NCBI RefSeq assembly: GCF_025699255.1
Contig: NZ_JAILWA010000002.1
Span: forward strand, 131,985 to 164,947
Reading direction: 5' to 3'
Length of the DNA: 32,963 nucleotides
Source: Nitrosopumilus sp.
Lineage (GTDB): Archaea > Thermoproteota > Nitrososphaeria > Nitrososphaerales > Nitrosopumilaceae
The translations under genes and the position numbers were made by a program. Under the pieces are notes generated by a model, which was not told the DNA's origin, did not search any database, and saw only the letters and a program-made list of their open reading frames with translations. Positions 1-6,207 of this stretch are shown here, in pieces. How positions within the stretch are numbered: the first letter of the stretch is position 1; each line of letters starts with the position of its first letter.

Positions 1-210
1 TCTTTTGACATCTACTGCTTTTGAAAATGATACTTCAAGATACATTCCAAAAAGACCTTTGATTACATTTTGATTTACTTTTTCAATGTTTCCGCCCTTG
101 GAGAATGCAAAATTTGTAAATGTAGCAACAATCCCTTCTCTGTCTTTGCCTACTACTGTAATTCCCACTACTGTCTTTTTCATAACTTTGTTTGCTGAAG
201 ATTTTCTCAT
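1..210 (-). CDS. ACT-domain protein, 3' part cut by window edge
   Basis: Reading from an ATG at 210, the first 70 codons are open to the window edge, so the C-terminal part is missing. After a short basic start, residues 10-70 have the pattern of an ACT domain: a first beta strand (TVVGITVVGKDREG), a helix with ATFTNFAFSKGGNI, and a second strand (GLFGMYLEVSFSK). This is the layout of the small UPF0237/GcvR-like and formyl-THF-deformylase-type ACT regulators, which bind amino acids or other small ligands. A second in-frame ATG at 183 sits directly before the first strand and could be the true start. The gene points away from the window and lies about 30 bp beyond the 3' end of tRNA-Leu. Family is fairly clear; ligand and role are unknown. 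Confidence 0.7.
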   Translation of the reverse strand, partial: MRKSSANKVMKKTVVGITVVGKDREGIVATFTNFAFSKGGNIEKVNQNVIKGLFGMYLEVSFSKAVDVKR

Positions 211-235
211 TATTAATCATTCACAGAAATCAAAA

Positions 236-323
236 TGGTGCGGGAGGTGGGATTTGAACCCACGAAATCCTGAGATATAGGGTCCTAAGCCCTACGCCTT
301 TGACCAGGCTGGGCGACTCCCGC
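236..323 (-). tRNA. tRNA-Leu (anticodon UAG), CCA encoded
   Basis: On the minus strand a full cloverleaf can be drawn. The acceptor stem is GCGGGAG/CTCCCGC and the discriminator is A. The anticodon stem TAGGG/CCCTA holds loop CTTAGGA, giving anticodon UAG. There is a long class II variable arm, and the T arm carries TTCAAATC. The long variable arm plus UAG anticodon and discriminator A fix it as leucine. The 3' CCA is encoded (236-238), unlike the tRNA-Ser at 28127. An AT-rich stretch around 343-352 lies about 25 bp before its 5' end. Confidence 0.95.
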
Positions 324-370
324 AACGGACTTGCCATTAAACACAAATTTATCTATTATTGCACAGTAAT

Positions 371-1720
371 GTGGCGAAATTTTTTGGAACAAATGGAATT
401 CGTGGAGTCTTTGGTGAAGATTTTACATTAGAATTTGTTCATGACATGACACTTGCTATTGGAACATATTTTGGAAAAGGACCTGTACTGATTGGATATG
501 ATGGACGAGAATCAAGTCCTGTAATTTGCAAAGTTGTAAGTTCTGCACTAAATTCTATAGGCATTGATTGCAATGTTGCAGGACTTGTACCTACTCCTTG
601 TCTAGAATACGCTGTCAAGAGTTTAGGATATTCTGGAGGTCTGATGATAACAGCATCTCACAATCCTCCAAAATATAATGGAATCAAACCTTGTGCAAAA
701 GACGGAGTAGAAATCTCACGTGAGGATGAACTAGTCGTAGAAGATATCTATTTACAAAAAAAATGGCTTAAAAAACCTGCTTCGTGGGGAATTACTGGTA
801 CTGAAAACACCGCAATTGAAAATTATCTGGAAGGAATTATTTCACATATTGATTCTAAACTAATAGAATCAAAACATTTCAAAGTTGTTTTAGATTTGGG
901 CAATGGTGCACAAGCAGTAACTGCACCAAATTTTTGTGAATTACTTGGATGTCAAACATTTCTTGTAAATCCAAAAATAGATGGAACATTTCCAGGACGT
1001 GGTTCTGAACCAACACCACAAAATCTTTCTGAACTTTCAAAAACAGTAAGGGAAAACAATGCAGATCTTGGAATTGCATTTGATGGTGATGGTGACAGAA
1101 GTATTTTTTGTGATAACAATGGAGATATTTTAACTGGAGATAAATCTGCACTTGCACTCACACAACACATTCTAAAGAAAAATCCGAACTCACTTGTAGT
1201 TACTTGTCTTAATTCTGGTTCTAACATTGAGGTTTTAGCAAAACAGTATGATTCCCAAGTAATTAGAACTAAAGTAGGAAGCGTTGAGGTTTCTAGAAAA
1301 ATGGTTCCAACTGATGCACTAATTGGATTTGAAGAAAATGGCGGTTACATGTATGGTAAACATAATCAAGTAAGAGATGGTTGTATGACTTTGGCATTGA
1401 TGCTTGATTTATTGGCCTACTCTGGAAAGCCCCTATCTGATTATATTTCTGATTTGCCTCCTTCTTTTACCACCAAAGATAAGGTTCCATGTTCTGCAGA
1501 AATGGTGTCGACATTGATCTCTTCTCTAAAAGAGGAATTTCCAAACTCTGATACTTCTGACGGAATAAAGATAACAATCGATCCTAAAAATTGGGTAATG
1601 ATAAGACCAAGTGGAACAGAACCTATTGTAAGAGTATATGCAGAAGCTGAAAGTAAGGAGAAATTAGATACTTTGATGTCAGAATATCTAAAAAAAGTCA
1701 GTTCCATTATTTCCCGATAA
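371..1720 (+). CDS. glmM: Phosphohexomutase (phosphoglucosamine/phosphomannomutase family)
   Basis: Alpha-D-phosphohexomutase superfamily enzyme that moves phosphate between C6 and C1 of a hexose (amine) phosphate, feeding nucleotide-sugar synthesis. All four signatures are present: the catalytic serine loop TASHNPP (Ser about residue 96), the Mg2+ loop DGDGDR (about 238-243), the sugar-specificity loop EENGG (about 321-325) and the phosphate-binding RPSGTEP near the C-terminus. I chose GTG at 371, giving 449 residues starting MAKFFGTNGIRG, because this family normally starts directly at that motif. A TTG at 359 would add four residues. It is divergent from tRNA-Leu. Archaeal members with this loop act on glucosamine- or mannose/glucose-phosphates, so the exact substrate cannot be read from sequence and the symbol is tentative. 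Confidence 0.85.
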   Translation: MAKFFGTNGIRGVFGEDFTLEFVHDMTLAIGTYFGKGPVLIGYDGRESSPVICKVVSSALNSIGIDCNVAGLVPTPCLEYAVKSLGYSGGLMITASHNPPKYNGIKPCAKDGVEISREDELVVEDIYLQKKWLKKPASWGITGTENTAIENYLEGIISHIDSKLIESKHFKVVLDLGNGAQAVTAPNFCELLGCQTFLVNPKIDGTFPGRGSEPTPQNLSELSKTVRENNADLGIAFDGDGDRSIFCDNNGDILTGDKSALALTQHILKKNPNSLVVTCLNSGSNIEVLAKQYDSQVIRTKVGSVEVSRKMVPTDALIGFEENGGYMYGKHNQVRDGCMTLALMLDLLAYSGKPLSDYISDLPPSFTTKDKVPCSAEMVSTLISSLKEEFPNSDTSDGIKITIDPKNWVMIRPSGTEPIVRVYAEAESKEKLDTLMSEYLKKVSSIISR

Positions 1721-1723
1721 CAC

Positions 1724-1782
1724 TTTTAAAACCAAACGCATCGATGGATAGAATGGAGAATGAACCCCTAGGGTGACGAAGT
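1724..1782 (+). promoter_or_regulatory. Promoter and kink-turn-like leader of the L7Ae operon
   Basis: A TATA-like TTTTAAAA at 1724-1731 predicts transcription starting near 1751-1755 and a leader of about 30 nt. In that leader a 4-bp stem ACCC/GGGT (1764-1767 with 1771-1774, loop CTA) is flanked on both sides by GA (1762-1763 and 1775-1776), with UGA on the 5' side. This is the tandem G-A core of a kink-turn or kink-loop, the RNA motif that L7Ae binds. The likely Shine-Dalgarno GGGTGA (1771-1776) lies inside the motif, six bases before the ATG, so L7Ae binding would cover it. Confidence 0.5.
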
Positions 1783-2169
1783 ATGGGAAAAGCATATTAT
1801 GTTAAATTTGAGACGCCAGAGGACCTCGTAAATCCAATCTTAGAGGCCGTTAGAGTATCATCTACAAGCGGTAAAGTCAAGAAAGGAACCAACGAAGCAA
1901 CCAAGGCAATTGAACGTGGTACTAGTAAACTAATTGTAATTGCTGAAGATGTTGAACCACCAGAGGTAGTAGCCCATCTTCCAATTTTATGTGAGGAACA
2001 AGGTGCAGCATATGCATTTGTTCCAAGCAAAGAGGAATTAGGCAAATCATTAGGTATTGATATTACTTCTGCCGCTGCAGCAATTTTGGATGCAGGTGAT
2101 GCACAACATATTGTAGATCAAGTTGTATCATCCATCGCTAAAATTAAAGGCGGTAAGACCGAAGAATGA
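1783..2169 (+). CDS. rpl7ae: Ribosomal protein L7Ae
   Basis: A 128-residue protein of the usual archaeal length, matching the L7Ae/L30e/Gadd45 fold. The RNA-binding stretch [12 protein letters not shown] (about residues 37-48) is present, as are the conserved core [19 protein letters not shown] and the LGKSLGI segment. L7Ae is part of the 50S subunit and in archaea also binds kink-turns in box C/D and H/ACA guide RNPs and in RNase P. It is the first gene of a tight cluster and its stop overlaps the start of S28e by four bases (ATGA). A leader element with a kink-turn-like core precedes it. An SD-like GGGTGA sits six bases before the ATG. Confidence 0.97.
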   Translation: MGKAYYVKFETPEDLVNPILEAVRVSSTSGKVKKGTNEATKAIERGTSKLIVIAEDVEPPEVVAHLPILCEEQGAAYAFVPSKEELGKSLGIDITSAAAAILDAGDAQHIVDQVVSSIAKIKGGKTEE

Positions 2170-2378
2170 GTCAAAACGCTGAAGAAGTAGTTCAATCTGA
2201 AATTATTCAAATTGTTGGTAGAACCGGTATTGCTGGTGAAGTAATTCAAGTTAGAGTTAAAGTTCTTACTGGTAAGGATAAAGGTAGAATTCTTACAAGA
2301 AACGTCAAAGGTTCTGTTAGAATGGGAGAAATTCTCATGCTAAGAGAAACTGAAAGAGAAGCAAAGAAAATCAAATAG
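2166..2378 (+). CDS. rps28e: Ribosomal protein S28e
   Basis: A 70-residue protein with the S28e signature: [16 protein letters not shown] followed by the nearly invariant C-terminal LRETEREA. S28e is a small-subunit protein with an OB-type fold, found only in archaea and eukaryotes. The start codon overlaps the L7Ae stop, so it is translationally coupled. L24e follows after an 8-bp gap. The gene order L7Ae-S28e-L24e-NDK-aIF5B is a known archaeal cluster. Confidence 0.97.
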   Translation: MSQNAEEVVQSEIIQIVGRTGIAGEVIQVRVKVLTGKDKGRILTRNVKGSVRMGEILMLRETEREAKKIK

Positions 2379-2386
2379 GTGTTTAG

Positions 2387-2587
2387 ATGAGTCTTTTAGT
2401 TAAACCATGTAATTTCTGTGACAGACCTGTTGCAAAAGGTTCTGGTACAATGCTTGCAAAAAATGATGGAACCGTATTATGGTTCTGTTCTGCAAAATGT
2501 AAAAAGAATGCACTAGTCTTAAAACGTGATCCAAGAAAACTGAAATGGACAAAAAAATACGTTAAAGGCGGAATTAGAAAGAGTTAG
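2387..2587 (+). CDS. rpl24e: Ribosomal protein L24e
   Basis: A 66-residue zinc-binding 50S protein. The zinc site is visible as CNFC (residues 8-11) and CSAKC about 25 residues later. The following basic tail (LKRDPRKLKWTKKY) is typical of L24e. It lies eight bases after S28e and two bases before the TTG start of the NDK gene, inside the same operon. Confidence 0.96.
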   Translation: MSLLVKPCNFCDRPVAKGSGTMLAKNDGTVLWFCSAKCKKNALVLKRDPRKLKWTKKYVKGGIRKS

Positions 2588-2589
2588 AG

Positions 2590-2991
2590 TTGACTGAACA
2601 ATCATTATTCATTGTAAAGCCAGACGCAGTAGCTAGAAATCTAGTTGGCGAAGTCATTTCAAGATTTGAAAGAAAGGGTTTCAAAATTTTGAAACTAAAG
2701 ATGTTTACATTCACTCAAGCACAAGCAGAAAATTTTTACGGTGTTCACAAAGACAAACCATTCTTTGGCGAACTAACATCCTTCATCACATCAGGACCTG
2801 TTGTAGCTGCAATCATTGAAGGAAACAATGCAATTGCAACAACTAGGATAATGATTGGTGCAACAAAATCATTTGAAGCCGAACCTGGTTCTATCAGAGG
2901 AGACTTTGGATTAGGATTTAGTGAAAATATTATTCATGCATCAGATTCACAAGAAAGTTTTGATCACGAATCGAGGGTAGCATTTGAGTGA
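2590..2991 (+). CDS. ndk: Nucleoside diphosphate kinase
   Basis: Transfers the gamma phosphate of ATP to NDPs through a phosphohistidine. The N-terminal SLFIVKPDAVARNLVGE, the substrate-loop segment RIMIGAT and the active-site NIIHASDS with the catalytic His are all present. The residue after that His is Ala where most family members have Gly. The length of 133 residues is slightly short for the family but complete. Translation starts with TTG two bases after the L24e stop. The aIF5B gene begins six bases downstream, also with TTG. Confidence 0.96.
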   Translation: MTEQSLFIVKPDAVARNLVGEVISRFERKGFKILKLKMFTFTQAQAENFYGVHKDKPFFGELTSFITSGPVVAAIIEGNNAIATTRIMIGATKSFEAEPGSIRGDFGLGFSENIIHASDSQESFDHESRVAFE

Positions 2992-2997
2992 TCTGAT

Positions 2998-4779
2998 TTG
3001 CAAATTCGTCAGCCCATAGTGGCAGTTCTTGGTCACGTAGACTCTGGAAAAACATCTCTTTTAGATAGAATTCGTGGAACGGGTGTTCAAGGCAGAGAAG
3101 CAGGTGGCATTACTCAACACATTGGTGCAAGCTTTCTTCCAACTGATACCATCAAGGAAATGTGTGGTCCACTATACAAAAAACTAGAACAATCAGAAAA
3201 CAAAGTTCCGGGTATCTTGGTAATTGACACACCAGGACACGAAGTTTTTACAAATCTTCGTTCTAGAGGTGGTTCAGCAGCTGATATTGCAATATTGGTA
3301 GTAGATGTTAATCGAGGATTTCAACCCCAGACAAATGAAAGTTTGAAAATTTTACAGAGCAGAAAAGTTCCGTTTGTTGTTGCACTAAACAAATGTGATC
3401 AGATATCTGGATGGAGAAAATCTGATACAAAATTTATCTCACAAGCAATCAAGGAACAAGATGCATCAGTTCAGACAGATTTGGATCAAAAAGTTTACGA
3501 TGTGGTTGGAACTTTGTCTATTTTGGGATACAAGTCTGAAGCATTTTATCGTGTAGAAGATTTCAAATCTGAAATTGCTATTGTTCCAATATCTGCACGT
3601 TCTGGTGTCGGAATTCCTGAACTACTCAGTGTTTTGGTAGGATTGACACAACAATATTTGCAAAAGAGACTGAACCAAGAAGAGAAAGAGCCTCGTGGTA
3701 TTGTACTTGAAGTAAAAGATGAAGTCGGACTAGGACAGACCGCAAACATTATTCTCATTGATGGTACAATCAAAAAAGAAAACAGCATTGTTGTTGCAAA
3801 ACGTGATGCAGTAATCGTAACAAAACCAAAAGCTTTGCTGTTACCTAAAGCACTTGATGAGATGCGTGATCCGCGTGACAAATTCAAGCCAGTTCCACAA
3901 GTAGAAGCAGCAGCAGGACTCAAAATTGCATCCCCTGAATTAGAAGGTGTTCTTCCAGGAAGTACGTTATATGTTGCAACAAACAACGATGAGATTGCCA
4001 AATACACCAAACTCATTGAGTCTGAAATGAAATCAATGTTTATTGATACTGAAACTAATGGAGTAATTCTAAAATGTGATACTATAGGCTCACTTGAGGC
4101 TATAGTTGAGATGTTAAAACGTTCACAAGTACCAGTTGCAAAAGCAGACATTGGTCCTGTAACTCGACGTGATGTAATAGAGGCAAAAGCAATCAAAGAA
4201 AAAGATAGACACCTAGGAATTGTCTTGGCATTTAATGTCAAGGTCTTGCCTGATGCAAAAGAAGAATCAGAAACAAGTCATATCAAAATATTTGAAGACA
4301 AAGTAATCTACAGCTTGATTGACAACTATAATGCTTGGGTTGAAGAAGACTCTGCAAATGAAGAGGATGCAATGTTTGCAGAACTCACACCAATCTCCAA
4401 ATTCTCATTTATGAAAGGAATGGTGTTTCGTAACAATAATCCTGCAGTATTTGGGGTTCGTGTAGATGTTGGAAATCTAAAACACAAAATTCCGTTTATG
4501 AACATGAAAGGACACAAGGTTGGATACATTCACCAGCTTCAACTAGACAAAAAGACAGTGTCTTCTGCAAAAGCTGGAGATGAGGTTGCATGTTCAGTCA
4601 AAGATGTAACCATTGGTAGACAAATCTTTGAAGAAGAGGTGTTCTACACATTTCCACCATCTCATGAAGCAAAACAAATTCTCAAAAAATTCATGCACAA
4701 GCTAAGCCCTGAGGAACTAGAAGTTTTCAACGATATAGTAAGAATTCAAAGAGAAATAGAACCAGTTTACGGTTACTAG
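2998..4779 (+). CDS. infB: Translation initiation factor aIF5B
   Basis: A 593-residue GTPase that promotes subunit joining and initiator tRNA placement. The GTPase motifs are in order: G1 GHVDSGKT (12-19), G3 DTPGHE (77-82), G4 NKCD (131-134) and G5 SARSG (about 200). An EF-Tu-like domain II (about 230-330), the alpha/beta domain III and a C-terminal domain IV (about 450-593) follow, as in archaeal and eukaryotic IF5B. The size is that of the compact archaeal form, with no N-terminal extension and no intein. It starts with TTG and closes the translation operon; the next gene is convergent. Confidence 0.97.
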   Translation: MQIRQPIVAVLGHVDSGKTSLLDRIRGTGVQGREAGGITQHIGASFLPTDTIKEMCGPLYKKLEQSENKVPGILVIDTPGHEVFTNLRSRGGSAADIAILVVDVNRGFQPQTNESLKILQSRKVPFVVALNKCDQISGWRKSDTKFISQAIKEQDASVQTDLDQKVYDVVGTLSILGYKSEAFYRVEDFKSEIAIVPISARSGVGIPELLSVLVGLTQQYLQKRLNQEEKEPRGIVLEVKDEVGLGQTANIILIDGTIKKENSIVVAKRDAVIVTKPKALLLPKALDEMRDPRDKFKPVPQVEAAAGLKIASPELEGVLPGSTLYVATNNDEIAKYTKLIESEMKSMFIDTETNGVILKCDTIGSLEAIVEMLKRSQVPVAKADIGPVTRRDVIEAKAIKEKDRHLGIVLAFNVKVLPDAKEESETSHIKIFEDKVIYSLIDNYNAWVEEDSANEEDAMFAELTPISKFSFMKGMVFRNNNPAVFGVRVDVGNLKHKIPFMNMKGHKVGYIHQLQLDKKTVSSAKAGDEVACSVKDVTIGRQIFEEEVFYTFPPSHEAKQILKKFMHKLSPEELEVFNDIVRIQREIEPVYGY

Positions 4780-4812
4780 ATTAAAAAAATAAAAAGATCT
4801 TGATGTTATCCT

Positions 4813-5142
4813 TTATGCTTCTTCAGGAACTGGAACCTCTGGTTCTGTTGGTTCTTCTGGAACATCACAAGTTAATGCACCACTTTCGTCTGTAAATGGT
4901 TCATAGTCATCAAGATGTTTTTTTGCATGTGCGGAATTTGCTGATACAGAGATTAAACTGACAGAAGATTCATCCTCTGGAGTATCTGGATCATCCAACT
5001 CTACATGACAAATACTAATCTTTCCTGCTTTTGCTTTTTCATTTGCATTATCATTGGGTGCTGCCATTGCTGGTGCAAGAGCTCCCATTCCCAAAATAAC
5101 TGCAAACATTGCAATTGCAGCGATTGTAAATGTTGTTTTCAT
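4813..5142 (-). CDS. Small secreted protein with a CH...H...C domain
   Basis: I place the start at the ATG at 5142 (109 residues) because MKTTFTIAAIAMFAVILG is a clean signal peptide ending in PAMA|AP. An upstream ATG at 5169 would only add nine polar residues. The mature part contains ISICHVE, then VSLISVSANSAHAKKHL and a final LTC. This follows the pattern of a small extracellular domain, widespread in bacteria and archaea, that I remember in the form CHxPPGNPxN...ITVxxxAVxAHLxHGD...C. Here the PPGNP part is replaced by an acidic loop. The tail is rich in Pro and Glu. The conserved Cys and His residues suggest metal or haem binding or a disulfide; no function is established. Convergent with aIF5B. 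Confidence 0.65.
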   Translation of the reverse strand: MKTTFTIAAIAMFAVILGMGALAPAMAAPNDNANEKAKAGKISICHVELDDPDTPEDESSVSLISVSANSAHAKKHLDDYEPFTDESGALTCDVPEEPTEPEVPVPEEA

Positions 5143-5256
5143 TAAATAATCATACTGATTACTAATCATATTCTTGATGGTGTGTTATCTGAACAAATTT
5201 TACAAAATAGAGTGAGAAAAAACGAACCAAAAAGATTCTAAATGAAAAAAATGATT

Positions 5257-5505
5257 CTAATTGAATTCATATTCGAGTTTTGATTTGGTCAATGATTCTT
5301 TCATTTCTGAAGAACCATTTGATGCTCTTTTGTTAATTCTAGAAAGTACTCTGTTTGCAATTTCTTCTCCATGTTCTGAACGTAAATGTTTCATCATGCT
5401 GGTACGAACTCGTCCAAATCTCTGTTTATCTGATATTATAGCATCTTCACATGCGAGTTCGCTTAGTGCTTGTTTCTCCAAGCTATTTTTCCCCGACTTT
5501 TTCAT
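5257..5505 (-). CDS. Small conserved-looking hypothetical protein
   Basis: An 82-residue, mostly helical and charged protein with no signal peptide or membrane segment. Residues 25-62 (DKQRFGRVRTSMMKHL and EEIANRVLSRINKR) look like a compact helical domain. I prefer this strand over the opposite one because its codon use and charge pattern resemble the neighbouring genes, whereas the overlapping plus-strand frame reads as a hydrophobic Ser/Phe-rich shadow. It lies between a secreted-protein gene and the thioredoxin gene, all on the minus strand. Function unknown. Confidence 0.6.
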   Translation of the reverse strand: MKKSGKNSLEKQALSELACEDAIISDKQRFGRVRTSMMKHLRSEHGEEIANRVLSRINKRASNGSSEMKESLTKSKLEYEFN

Positions 5506-5572
5506 CTAATATCTTACTGATGAATTCAGAAAAATACCAATAGCTGTTCAAATTGAACTACAAAAAATTGTC

Positions 5573-5974
5573 TTAATTGGAGTGTTTCTTGCAAATCATG
5601 TGTATTCCTGGTGCGCCTACTGCTCCCATCATTTTATCTACAATCTGACCTGACTTGAACATGATAAATGTAGGAATTGACTGTACTCCAAACCTCATAG
5701 AGATATTTTGATTGTTATCGACATTGACTCTTGCAAATTTCACCTTTGGATATTTCTTTGAGAGGCTTTCAAATACTGGATGCATTGATTTGCATGGCCC
5801 ACACCATTCTGCCCAAAAGTCTACCAGTGTTGGATTTTCAGCAGATACTATTTGATCAAAATTTGATTCATTCAAATCTATAATTCCAGGCTCGATTTTG
5901 GGCTCTGGTTTTGGTTTGAGCATATCTTCCATCTTTTTTTGCATAATTTTTGCAATCTCTGGATCTTCAGACAA
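5573..5974 (-). CDS. trxA: Thioredoxin with N-terminal extension
   Basis: Thiol-disulfide reductase of the cytoplasm. The active site WCGPC is at residues 57-61 after VDFWAE, and the cis-proline of SIPT is at about 101. The C-terminal strand VDKMMGAVG completes a normal fold. A charged extension of about 30 residues, with a Pro/Glu run (KPKPEPKIEP), precedes the domain, making it 133 residues against about 105 for a bare thioredoxin. The start is a TTG at 5974. It probably receives electrons from a thioredoxin reductase encoded elsewhere. A 48-residue zinc-ribbon gene ends 40 bp upstream on the same strand. Confidence 0.93.
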   Translation of the reverse strand: MSEDPEIAKIMQKKMEDMLKPKPEPKIEPGIIDLNESNFDQIVSAENPTLVDFWAEWCGPCKSMHPVFESLSKKYPKVKFARVNVDNNQNISMRFGVQSIPTFIMFKSGQIVDKMMGAVGAPGIHMICKKHSN

Positions 5975-6014
5975 TATGTATCAAAAATCAGTTCTACTAA
6001 AAAATCTATGTTGA

Positions 6015-6161
6015 TTATTCACTTTCTGTTTTTATTGGAATTGCTTCAAATCTTCTTGATTTGCAAATTGGACATTGATCAATGTATTTTGTGAAACTTA
6101 CTGAGGTATATGCAATTCCACAATCACCGCAAATTCTTAGATTCCTAGCTAGTTTGCCCAT
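6015..6161 (-). CDS. 48-residue zinc-ribbon protein
   Basis: An ATG-started frame of 48 codons, too short for usual gene-length cut-offs. The protein begins MGKLARNLRI and carries CGDC (about residues 11-14) and CPIC (about 30-33) 15 residues apart, the four ligands of a rubredoxin-like zinc ribbon. It ends in a short basic and then acidic tail. It fills the space between the thioredoxin and the surface-protein gene, on their strand. Stand-alone zinc ribbons of this size are common in archaea. The partner is unknown. Confidence 0.7.
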   Translation of the reverse strand: MGKLARNLRICGDCGIAYTSVSFTKYIDQCPICKSRRFEAIPIKTESE

Positions 6162-6207
6162 TATTTAGTATCAAAAAGTATTGTGATTAAAACTTAGCTT
6201 TTATTTT

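Noticed and set aside
3546-4241. Long minus-strand frame inside infB
   Set aside because: Entirely antisense to a well-conserved gene and rich in Ser/Ile/Thr, an effect of codon bias.
5261-5509. Plus-strand 82-residue gene opposite the small protein at 5257-5505
   Set aside because: Hydrophobic, Ser/Phe-rich composition is typical of an antisense shadow; the minus-strand frame has a natural charge pattern.
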